A DNA stretch of 22,371 nucleotides from Candidatus Omnitrophota bacterium (GTDB taxonomy: Bacteria > Omnitrophota > Gorgyraeia > Gygaellales > Profunditerraquicolaceae): the NCBI GenBank assembly GCA_026387485.1, contig JAPLLQ010000034.1:1-22371 (forward strand), written 5' to 3'. The notes under the pieces are model-generated. The model did not search any database. It was given only the letters and a program-made list of their open reading frames with translations, and was not told the DNA's origin. The position numbers and the translations under genes are program-made. How positions within the stretch are numbered: the stretch's first letter is position 1; every line of letters starts with the position of its first letter. Shown piece by piece: positions 12,931 through 19,510 of this stretch.

Positions 12931-13128
12931 CTAGCTTTATTTTGCTCTCGGGGTATTGCTCGTTCACGAAAATTTTCGCCGTCTGCTACGGTTTACTTCC
13001 TCGTTCCGGATAACCTGTATCGGATTAGCGCCCTACACTCGTCGTAAACTCTCGCAGACTACTTTGCAGTTAGCTTGGCCGAAAATTTTCTTATGTTCGC
13101 TCACAACACCCCTCGGCAAAATAAGCCA
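12931..13128. repeat. large imperfect inverted repeat (about 200 bp)
   Basis: Left-arm segments TTATTTTGC (12937-12945), GGGG (12950-12953) and the 12-bp palindrome CGAAAATTTTCG (12967-12978) recur in reverse-complement order on the right: CGAAAATTTTC (13080-13090), CCCC (13109-13112) and GCAAAATAA (13116-13124). Closer to the centre GTCTGC..GTTTAC pairs with GTAAAC..GCAGAC. The arms are diverged and the right one has about 20 extra bases. It could be a decayed miniature element or a structured RNA; no terminal duplication was identified. Confidence 0.65.
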
Positions 13129-13173
13129 ACTTAGGCCATAAATGGCTCTGACAAACTTTGAACTCATTGTTCA

Positions 13174-13253
13174 TTTACGGGTGACGCGAGGATTGACTCC
13201 GAGACCCGCAATATGCGGGCGAGGAGCAATCCTTGGCACGCAGGACCCGTAAA
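13174..13253. repeat. 80-base compound hairpin downstream of topA
   Basis: Nested complementary segments: TTTACGGGT (13174-13182) with ACCCGTAAA (13245-13253), AGGATTGACTCC (13189-13200) with GGAGCAATCCT (13223-13233, one bulge), and CCCGCA (13205-13210) with TGCGGG (13214-13219) around a 3-base loop. It begins 22 bases past the topA stop codon. Neither strand shows a T-run after it, so it may protect the mRNA 3' end or be a repeat element; it is not a classic terminator. Confidence 0.75.
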
Positions 13254-13275
13254 GAATTATGAGAGCGAGAAACTA

Positions 13276-15270
13276 TTACTCTTCTTTATCCTGCGGCAGG
13301 GTGCGCGAAGTAAATCTGCACTTGGGAAAATTGGAGCAGCCGTAAAAGAAGCCACGCTTGGAGCGGCGCTCAATCAGCTCTCCTCCGCATTCTGCTTCCG
13401 GGCATTTAACCCCGGAGGTTATTGACTTAGAATTTTTACACTTCGGAAACCCTGAGCAACTTAAAAATTTCCCCCGGCGGCCCCATTTCTCAATCAACGG
13501 CTTTCCGCACTTATCGCAGAACTGATCAGTAGTAATAATTTCTTTTTTAATGTTGGCTTGGGCAAAATCAAGGCTAACCTTAAAAGGCGCGTAAAAATCC
13601 TTTAATACTTTCAGGCGGCTAAGCCGGCCTTCTTCAATTCCATCTAGTCCCTCCTCCATAAGCGCGGTAAAACCTACATCAATAATTTTCGGGAAATATT
13701 CCACTAATAAATCACAAACCTTACAACCTAATTCAGTGGGATTAAGATAGCCCTTTAACCTACGCGCGTAATCGCGTAAAATAAGAGTATAAATTATCGG
13801 CGCATAAGTTGAAGGCCTTCCAATACCATCCTCTTCCAATGCCTTAATCAAAGAACTATCCGAATACCGGGCTGGAGGCTTGGTAAAGTGCTGAGAAGAA
13901 ATAAGGTTTATTAATTCTAAAACTTCTCCCTTTCCTAAGACCGGAATTATATTTTTCTTTTGATTATCAACCTCGCCATTCTCCTGATTATTCTTATAGG
14001 CTACCATAAATCCGTCAAAAACAAGCGTGCTTCCTGAAGCAGTAAATAAGTATCTCCCTACTTCTATGCTCGCCGTGGTTACACTGTATTCTGCCGGCAA
14101 CATTTGACTGGCGAGGAAACGATTATAGATAAGCGTGTATAATTTATGCTGCTCAGGAGTTAAGAAAGTTTTCAGGCTATCGGGGTGCCGGGATACAAAG
14201 GTAGGCCTGATTGCCTCATGGGCTTCCTGAGCAAGTTTCTTGACTTTATAATAATTCGGTTTTTCCGGAAGATATTCTTTGCCGAAATTCCGGGCAATAT
14301 ACTCCCTGACTTCGGATATTGCCTCCGGCGCCACCCTAGGAGAATCAGTACGCATATAAGTAATTAAACCAATCGGGTTATCCTGTCCGATATCAATACC
14401 TTCGTAGAGCTGCTGGGCAACTGACATGGTTTTGTTGGCATTAAACCTTAATTTATTAAAAGCCTCCTGCTGCATAGTACTGGTAATAAAAGGTGGGTCG
14501 GCATAACGTTTCTTCCCGGATTTTTTTACCTCCAGGACTTTAAATTCTTTGGTTTGGATATCATGAACTAGTTTATCCGCCTCTTCTTTATTTTTTATCT
14601 CGGCTTTTTTATCTTCTATCTTATCCAATTTTGCTACGAATGGGCTGGGAGTTGGAAACTGGAGGCTGGGAGCTTTATTTAATTCTGCCTCAATCTCCCA
14701 GTATTCCCGCGTGATAAATTTTTGGATCTCTCTCTCCCGCTCAATAATCAGTCTTAAAGCAACTGACTGTACCCTGCCTGCGCTTAAACCACGAGCAATC
14801 TTCTTCCAAAGCAAAGGGCTTAAGAAATAACCTACAATCCGGTCTAAGACCCTCCTGCCTACCTGGGCTTCAATCATATCCTTGTTAAAATCGCGCGGCT
14901 TATTAAAAGATTCCTTAACCGCGCTAGGCGTAATCTCATGAAAGGTAACCCGCAGAATTTTCGCTTTTTTTAAAAGTTGCTGCTTAATCTGCCAGCCGAT
15001 GGCTTCGCCTTCGCGGTCAGGGTCAGTTGCCACATAAATCGCCTCTTTATTTTTGGCTTCTTTCTTAAGCAGAGTCAAAACTTTCTGCCTTCCGGGGATA
15101 ACCACATATTCCGGCTCAAAATCCTTTTCAATCTCAACACCCAGCTTTTTCTGAGGTAAATCAATAAGGTGGCCCATTGACGAAACTACGCTAAACTCCT
15201 CGCCTAATATTTTACTGATCGTCTTGGCTTTAGTCGGCGATTCTACAATTACCAGATTTTTATTTTTCAT
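13276..15270 (-). CDS. topA: DNA topoisomerase I
   Basis: 664 residues. Type IA topoisomerase that relaxes negative supercoils. It has the Toprim domain at the start (LVIVESPTKAKTI, then ATDPDREGEAI), FHEITPSAV, GRVQSVALRLI, the active-site tyrosine Y305 in GLITYMRTDSPR, and LEEDGIGRPSTYAPII. The C-terminus has two four-cysteine zinc-ribbon modules (CDKCG...CSGFPKC and CPEAECGG...CSNFPKC); some relatives have three or more. About residues 201-210 are written by a 7-base repeat array in a loop before the conserved FVAKL. The start lies 1 base after the dprA stop, so it is the last gene of the aroC-spoVG-aroK-dprA-topA run; a strong hairpin follows the stop. Confidence 0.97.
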   Translation of the reverse strand: MKNKNLVIVESPTKAKTISKILGEEFSVVSSMGHLIDLPQKKLGVEIEKDFEPEYVVIPGRQKVLTLLKKEAKNKEAIYVATDPDREGEAIGWQIKQQLLKKAKILRVTFHEITPSAVKESFNKPRDFNKDMIEAQVGRRVLDRIVGYFLSPLLWKKIARGLSAGRVQSVALRLIIEREREIQKFITREYWEIEAELNKAPSLQFPTPSPFVAKLDKIEDKKAEIKNKEEADKLVHDIQTKEFKVLEVKKSGKKRYADPPFITSTMQQEAFNKLRFNANKTMSVAQQLYEGIDIGQDNPIGLITYMRTDSPRVAPEAISEVREYIARNFGKEYLPEKPNYYKVKKLAQEAHEAIRPTFVSRHPDSLKTFLTPEQHKLYTLIYNRFLASQMLPAEYSVTTASIEVGRYLFTASGSTLVFDGFMVAYKNNQENGEVDNQKKNIIPVLGKGEVLELINLISSQHFTKPPARYSDSSLIKALEEDGIGRPSTYAPIIYTLILRDYARRLKGYLNPTELGCKVCDLLVEYFPKIIDVGFTALMEEGLDGIEEGRLSRLKVLKDFYAPFKVSLDFAQANIKKEIITTDQFCDKCGKPLIEKWGRRGKFLSCSGFPKCKNSKSITSGVKCPEAECGGELIERRSKRGFFYGCSNFPKCRFTSRTLPQDKEE
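14642..14669. repeat. four 7-base units (RRRYTGG type) in topA
   Basis: The plus strand divides into GGGCTGG, GAGTTGG, AAACTGG and AGGCTGG. The coding strand gives the Pro/Ser-rich loop APSLQFPTPSPF. The units share the frame TGG/CCA and a period of 7, like the lpxK and ELM1 arrays. Confidence 0.8.
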
Positions 15271-15271
15271 C

Positions 15272-16357
15272 CTAACTCCTAACGAATTGTTTGCCGGGAA
15301 GCTGCCTGATTAATTTATTTAACTGTAGCTTCAAAAGTATAGCAGAAATTTCCGGAATTGCCATCCCTGATTTCTCTGCTAGATCATCTAGCTGGATTAC
15401 CTCTTGGGATATTAACCCGTATAATCTATTTTCTTGCATGTTTTTTAGGGAAGATTCTTTTTTTGTTTCTTCTTTTGGACTGGCAGCCGGTGCTAAGATA
15501 AATTCCTCTAGAATACCATCTACGGATGATACTAATTTTGCTCCCTGCTTAATTAATTCATTAGTGCCGAAAGAATTAGTAGAATCAACCTGGCCGGGGA
15601 TAGCAAAAACATCCCGGCCCTGCTCTAAAGCAAAATCAGCGGTAATTAAAGCTCCGCTATTTTTAGCTGCCTCAGCTACTAAAACCCCTAAACTTAAACC
15701 GCTGATTATCCGGTTCCTGCGGGGAAAATTTTCTTTTAAAGGCTCTTCATTCATGGGAAACTCGGAAATAACTGCGCCATTTTCAGCAATCGTTCCGGCT
15801 AACTTTTCATTTTCCGGCGGGTAGATATGGTTAAATCCGCTTCCCATTACCGCGATAGTCCGTCCTTGCGACTTTAGGGCCCCGCGATGGGCATAAGTAT
15901 CCACCCCCCGAGCCATTCCCGAAATAATAGTAAAACCTTTTCTGGATAGCTGCTGGCTAAATTTTTCAGCTTGAGCTAAGCCATAGAAAGAAGCCCGGCG
16001 CGAACCAACAATGGCGATCGCAAATTGGTCTTCTTCTTTTAGCTTACCCTTGATATACAGGACTAAAGGCAAACCGGGGATATTCTTTAAATTAGCAGGG
16101 TAATCTTGATCTTCAAAGGTAGAGATCTTTAAATTATATTTTTTAGCTAAAGTAAATTCCTTTGCTAAATCTTCTTCCCTAAAGGTATTTATTCGCAGGG
16201 CGATATTTTCGCTGATACCAAAAAAAGTAGTCAATTTATCTAAAGGAGCCTTAAAAATATCCTGCGGGGCTTTAAAATACTCAAGGAGATTTTTAAGCCG
16301 GATGCTACCAATCCCTCCAGCCATATTAAGAGCGACCAAGGCCTCAAATCTATCCAT
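15272..16357 (-). CDS. dprA: DNA-processing protein DprA (DNA protecting protein)
   Basis: 361 residues. DprA binds incoming single-stranded DNA and loads RecA during natural transformation. An N-terminal helix-hairpin-helix region (about 1-65, GGIGSIRLKNLLEYF) precedes the Rossmann-like DprA core with IVGSRRASFYG, SGMARGVDTYAHRGAL, VMGSGFNHIYPPEN, EFP, and FPRRNRIISGLS. A C-terminal winged-helix (about 300-361, LYGLISQEVIQLDDLAEKSG) ends the protein. All core motifs are intact. It starts directly after the aroK stop and ends 1 base before topA, a dprA-topA order common in bacteria. Whether the host is naturally competent cannot be judged from this window. Confidence 0.96.
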   Translation of the reverse strand: MDRFEALVALNMAGGIGSIRLKNLLEYFKAPQDIFKAPLDKLTTFFGISENIALRINTFREEDLAKEFTLAKKYNLKISTFEDQDYPANLKNIPGLPLVLYIKGKLKEEDQFAIAIVGSRRASFYGLAQAEKFSQQLSRKGFTIISGMARGVDTYAHRGALKSQGRTIAVMGSGFNHIYPPENEKLAGTIAENGAVISEFPMNEEPLKENFPRRNRIISGLSLGVLVAEAAKNSGALITADFALEQGRDVFAIPGQVDSTNSFGTNELIKQGAKLVSSVDGILEEFILAPAASPKEETKKESSLKNMQENRLYGLISQEVIQLDDLAEKSGMAIPEISAILLKLQLNKLIRQLPGKQFVRS

Positions 16358-16870
16358 TTATTTTTTTCGTTTTGCTAATACTATCCGGGAAATTTTAGCC
16401 ACAACTTCCTTAATTGAAAACTTAGAGGTATCAATGCTCTTATCAGCTTGAGCGTAATAAGGCGCGCGCAATTTAAGCAGCAGCTCAATCCTTTCTTTAG
16501 GATTAGCTACATTTAAAAGCGGCCGGTGGGTAAACCTGGCGGTCCTCTTTAAGATAATCTCTGGCTTAGCTGCCAGACAAATAACCATTCCGCTAGCTTT
16601 CATAATTTTAATATTATCTTTATTGGTAACAATCCCGCCGCCGCAGGCAACCACAAAGTTTTTCTCATTAGCTACATCTTTTAAAACCTTGCTTTCCAGC
16701 CGGCGAAAATAAGGCTCCCCCTCTTTAGCGAAAATACTAGCGATGGTCTTTTTCTCCCGCAATTCGATTAAATCATCCAGATCAACAAACTGCCATTTCT
16801 TTTTCTTGGCTAGCTCGCCTCCCACCGCAGTCTTTCCTGTCCCCATAAATCCAATCAAATAAATATTCAT
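16358..16870 (-). CDS. aroK: shikimate kinase
   Basis: 170 residues, the standard size. It phosphorylates shikimate with ATP in aromatic amino acid synthesis. The P-loop GFMGTGKT is at 7-14, the shikimate-binding region includes D30/D32/D33 (VDLDD), R56-R57 (YFRRLE) and GGG at 77-79, and the lid is RTARFTHRPLL. The ribosome-binding site is poor (CTGGA next to the ATG), possibly because a palindromic element was inserted 8 bases upstream. It stands between spoVG and dprA, with aroC two genes upstream, so aromatic synthesis and DNA-processing genes share one run. No aroB or aroA is in the window. Confidence 0.95.
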   Translation of the reverse strand: MNIYLIGFMGTGKTAVGGELAKKKKWQFVDLDDLIELREKKTIASIFAKEGEPYFRRLESKVLKDVANEKNFVVACGGGIVTNKDNIKIMKASGMVICLAAKPEIILKRTARFTHRPLLNVANPKERIELLLKLRAPYYAQADKSIDTSKFSIKEVVAKISRIVLAKRKK

Positions 16871-16877
16871 TCCAGTT

Positions 16878-16954
16878 TAGGGACGGTTCTTAAAACAATC
16901 TAAAAGTGTCCCCTACTTGGGGACAGTCTTGCTTTGAGTTAAGAACCGTCCCTA
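16878..16954. repeat. 77-bp palindromic element with perfect 16-bp inverted ends
   Basis: TAGGGACGGTTCTTAA (16878-16893) is exactly reverse-complementary to 16939-16954. Inside lies a second perfect hairpin, TGTCCCC (16907-16913) with GGGGACA (16919-16925). It fills nearly the whole spoVG-aroK gap: 3 bases after one stop, 7 bases before the next ATG. The GGGACGGTTCTT type of end recalls REP or miniature elements mobilised in trans by transposases, but no transposase is present. As RNA it would form a long hairpin that could reduce read-through or aroK translation. Confidence 0.85.
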
Positions 16955-16957
16955 TCC

Positions 16958-17212
16958 TCATTCCTGATAGGCTGCCAATACTAAATTACTTAATTCCTTC
17001 TGAATCTCTTTTGTCGTAGGATAAACTGTGCTGTACCATTTACCGTCTTTACCCTGATGCCGGGGCATACTCACAAATAGCCCCTTGCTTCCATCAACCA
17101 CGCGTAGGCCTTTTACTATAATCCCATCTAGAGTTAGATCCACAAAAGCTTTAAGCTTGGAATCGCCCTGGACCCGGTAAATCCGGCTGACCTGAATTGC
17201 CTTATTCTCCAT
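16958..17212 (-). CDS. spoVG: SpoVG-family protein
   Basis: 84 residues from ATG 17212. It matches the small SpoVG family (septation and stage V sporulation protein G), with VSRIYRVQGDSKLKAFVDLTL, then GLRVVDGSKGLFVSMP and an acidic-ended tail. SpoVG proteins bind DNA or RNA and act as global regulators in Firmicutes and Borrelia; they also occur in many non-sporulating lineages. A longer frame opens at GTG 17221, but the run AAGGGGG abuts that GTG with no spacing and stands about 8 bases before ATG 17212, so the ATG is preferred. It lies between aroC and aroK. Its target here is unknown; autoregulation or effects on the surrounding transcript are possible. Confidence 0.88.
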   Translation of the reverse strand: MENKAIQVSRIYRVQGDSKLKAFVDLTLDGIIVKGLRVVDGSKGLFVSMPRHQGKDGKWYSTVYPTTKEIQKELSNLVLAAYQE

Positions 17213-17258
17213 CCTAATCACCCCCTTCTAACTTAATAGACGCGAGGGTGATGGTTTT

Positions 17259-18299
17259 CTAACTGATTCTTTTCAGGTAATTCTTGTAATTCTCTTTTAT
17301 ATCTTTCAGGGAATCGTTGCCGAATTTCTCTAGTAAACAATCTGCCAATACAAAAGCAACTGCTGCCTCAGCCACAACCCCGGCTGCACTTACTACGCAG
17401 ATATCCGAACGCTCAACACTGGCTTTACTTAATTTTTTACTGGATATATTTACTGAATCAAGCGGATTAATTAGGGTAGATATCGGTTTCATGCAGGCAC
17501 GTAGAATTATATCTTCTGCGTTAGATACCCCGCCTTCAATCCCTCCGGCATTATTAGTTTTACGGAAATAGCCTTTGCCTTTAGTATAGCTGATCTCATC
17601 GTGGACCTCTGAGCCAAAACTTACTGCATACCCTAAACCTAAGCCAATCTCTACTGCCTTAATTCCGGGGATAGAAATTATGGCCTGGGCTAATCTTCCG
17701 TCTAACCGCCTATCCGGTTGAACATAACTACCTAAACCAGCGGGTACGCCTTTTGCCGTTACTTCAAAAATTCCTCCAACAGTATCTTTGCTATCAATAG
17801 CTTCCTGAATTTTAGCAACCATGCCTCTAGCAGTATCTTCGCCGCCAATAGATAATACTTTGCTGGTTATATTTATCTTAAATTCGGCTAAGAGGATTTT
17901 GCATAATCCGCCGACGCCAACTGTGGCTGCGGTGCTACGCGCAGAGGCGCGCTCTAAAACTCCCCTTATATCCGTAAAACCATATTTTAAGAAACCGGCT
18001 AAATCAGCATGCCCCGGCCGTGGGCAGAGTACCTTGTGTAATTTTTCAATACTGGCATCTTTATTTTGAATAAATAAAGTAATTGGGCTGCCTAAAGTCA
18101 AATTTTTCTTTAAGCCAGAGATAATCTGGGCCCGGTCACTTTCAATTTGCATGCGCTTACCCCGGCCAAACCCAGCCTGCCTACGCTTTAATTCTTTATT
18201 GATGCGGGCAGAATCAACTTTAAGCCCTGCCGGCATACCCTCTAAAATCGCAACTAGGCCCTTACCATGCGACTCTCCTGCAGTTAAGCATTTTAACAT
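17259..18299 (-). CDS. aroC: chorismate synthase
   Basis: 346 residues. The FMNH2-dependent enzyme converts EPSP to chorismate, the last shared step of the aromatic pathway. N-terminal signature GESHGKGLVAILEG, then RRQAGFGRGKRM in the short-loop form seen in Thermotoga- and Clostridium-like enzymes, and LERASARSTAATVGVGG, the second family signature. The C-terminal region holds ADCLLEKFG. It is slightly shorter than the 360-390 usual, without any missing core motif. A GGGAGGT ribosome site precedes the ATG. It follows the nuclease gene by about 10 bases and precedes spoVG. Confidence 0.96.
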   Translation of the reverse strand: MLKCLTAGESHGKGLVAILEGMPAGLKVDSARINKELKRRQAGFGRGKRMQIESDRAQIISGLKKNLTLGSPITLFIQNKDASIEKLHKVLCPRPGHADLAGFLKYGFTDIRGVLERASARSTAATVGVGGLCKILLAEFKINITSKVLSIGGEDTARGMVAKIQEAIDSKDTVGGIFEVTAKGVPAGLGSYVQPDRRLDGRLAQAIISIPGIKAVEIGLGLGYAVSFGSEVHDEISYTKGKGYFRKTNNAGGIEGGVSNAEDIILRACMKPISTLINPLDSVNISSKKLSKASVERSDICVVSAAGVVAEAAVAFVLADCLLEKFGNDSLKDIKENYKNYLKRIS

Positions 18300-18309
18300 A
18301 GATACCTCC

Positions 18310-18888
18310 CTATTGCTTATCTACTGCCCATAATCCCTTACCACCTTCGCGCGCTTCTCGGTACAATTTTACAAATGTATCGGCGTATTTTACATTTGGG
18401 GGGATAGTCATTAAAGAAGCATACCCCTGTTTGACAATTTCAGCATTAACAAATGTTCCGTCTTTTAAATAAACATAAGCCAATAGCCGGCCATATCTAT
18501 CCTGCCCTTCCACATCAAACTCCAAACTTACTCGCTTACCCTCAACTAATCTTCTGGTAAATTCATAAGAGCGCTGGCCTAGATCTTTAATTGTTTTTAT
18601 ATCCTGATTAGTCCGTTTGGCATCGCGGAAAAGTTTATTTGACTCATGCATCTCAGGAGTATCTATGCCGATTAGGCGGACCCGCTCTCCGTTTTCAAGC
18701 TTCAAGGTATCACCATCAACCGCCCTAGTTACTAGGATGTCAGTATAATCGTAAGCTCGCCCTAAATGAATGCTAAATTTTACTTCTTCCTTAGAATGAA
18801 ATTTCTTATCCAGGTCTTCGGCATAAAGAAACCTACCGCTTAAAATTATTAAAGCCGCTAAAAATATGACATATTTAATCTTTCTCAC
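18310..18888 (-). CDS. secreted thermonuclease (SNase) family nuclease
   Basis: 192 residues from GTG 18888, which has AGGAGG 6 bases upstream. A signal peptide (KIKYVIFLAALIILSGRFLYA, about 1-23) ends at a likely AXA-type site, so the protein is exported to the periplasm or outside. The mature part is an OB-fold SNase domain with all active residues: DGDT (58-61), R71 and D76 and E79 in RVRLIGIDTPE, and R134 in DRYGRLLAYVY. Such enzymes cut DNA and RNA using Ca2+. It sits between the DUF3786 gene and aroC with close spacing. In natural transformation a surface nuclease can produce single strands, and dprA is in the same run, but a link is only suggestive. Confidence 0.92.
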   Translation of the reverse strand: MRKIKYVIFLAALIILSGRFLYAEDLDKKFHSKEEVKFSIHLGRAYDYTDILVTRAVDGDTLKLENGERVRLIGIDTPEMHESNKLFRDAKRTNQDIKTIKDLGQRSYEFTRRLVEGKRVSLEFDVEGQDRYGRLLAYVYLKDGTFVNAEIVKQGYASLMTIPPNVKYADTFVKLYREAREGGKGLWAVDKQ

Positions 18889-18899
18889 CCTTCTCCTCC

Positions 18900-19460
18900 T
18901 TATAATTTGCTGGCAACCAAACCTGCCAGAACAACAATATCTTCAATGCAAAATATCTTGGTTATATTGGCGTCAAAATAGATATTCGCATCTGCCCCGA
19001 ATTCTTCATCTGCTTTCCAAAACTTGACTAAAACCAAAACCTGAGCAAATACCTCAAGGATAATCCCGATATCACCACCGGAAAATTCCTTAGCCGGCAA
19101 TCTATTTAACGCTCCTTTAATCGCCTCAGGGTTACTGCCGTATTTCTTAATAATCGGTTCAACTGAGCGCTTGCGAAATGCCTCGTAATAACCTTCTACC
19201 CCGCTAAATTCCCTAAAGGTAAGCCACTCCCCGGTTAATTTAGGCAAACCTTTAATCTCTTGCGCCAGATAATGCAGAATAATTATACTTAAGAAATCTT
19301 TAGCCGCAAGATACGAAAATAATAAAATAACTTTTTTGCACTCTAAATCTATCCCGTATTCATCGCCAAGAAATTTTACGCTTAAAGGCTTCTTGGGGCT
19401 TAATTTAGCTAAATCTTCCCAAGCCTTCTTGAACGCTACTTCGTACCCCATTGATTTCAT
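18900..19460 (-). CDS. DUF3786-family protein
   Basis: 186 residues, soluble, with no signal peptide. The sequence (GYEVAFKKAWEDLAKL, then YLAQEIKGLPKLTGEWLTF and a late IYFDANITKIFCIEDI) resembles the uncharacterised DUF3786 family, which is found in anaerobes and often near corrinoid or methyl-transfer genes; none are here. Two starts are possible, ATG 19460 and ATG 19451 (codon 4), neither with a clear ribosome site. It is the first gene of the nuclease-aroC-spoVG-aroK-dprA-topA run; its stop codon abuts the ribosome site of the nuclease gene. A divergent promoter shared with the helicase lies upstream. No function can be given. Confidence 0.75.
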   Translation of the reverse strand: MKSMGYEVAFKKAWEDLAKLSPKKPLSVKFLGDEYGIDLECKKVILLFSYLAAKDFLSIIILHYLAQEIKGLPKLTGEWLTFREFSGVEGYYEAFRKRSVEPIIKKYGSNPEAIKGALNRLPAKEFSGGDIGIILEVFAQVLVLVKFWKADEEFGADANIYFDANITKIFCIEDIVVLAGLVASKL

Positions 19461-19495
19461 TTTACTATTTTTATTAGATAAATCAACAAATTTAG

Positions 19496-19503
19496 ATTAT
19501 AAT
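19496..19503. promoter_or_regulatory. overlapping divergent -10 elements
   Basis: The 8 bases contain TATAAT on the plus strand (19498-19503) and TATAAT on the minus strand (19501-19496), because the centre TTATAA is palindromic. The plus promoter would start transcription about at the helicase ATG (19511), so its mRNA would be leaderless or nearly so; no ribosome site is seen there. The minus one gives a leader of about 29 bases for the DUF3786 gene. Neither has a good -35 at 17 bases. Only 50 bases separate the two genes. Confidence 0.5.
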
Positions 19504-19510
19504 AAGTTTT

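Larger units (their letters stand above)
12882..13275. other. 394-base gene-free region rich in inverted repeats
   Basis: No convincing gene is seen; short open frames here have no family resemblance. The region holds an 18-base word shared with the left end of the window (12906-12923), a large imperfect palindrome (about 12931-13128) and a strong compound hairpin (13174-13253). It separates topA from xerC and probably must contain the end of the topA transcript and the start of the xerC one, but no clear T-run terminator or promoter was found. Confidence 0.6.

Noticed and set aside
12956..13141. 61-residue open frame in the gene-free block
   Set aside because: It crosses the large inverted repeat, has no ribosome site or family resemblance, and is best explained by repeat DNA.
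13174..13253. Intrinsic terminator of topA
   Set aside because: The hairpin is strong but no T-run follows it on the minus strand, so it is reported as a repeat/structure only.
12882..13275. dif site for the Xer recombinase
   Set aside because: No 28-bp pair of Xer-type half-sites could be recognised; the palindromes differ in spacing and sequence.
15291..15824. 177-residue open frame on the plus strand
   Set aside because: It runs antisense to dprA, whose motifs are intact; nothing in it resembles a known protein.
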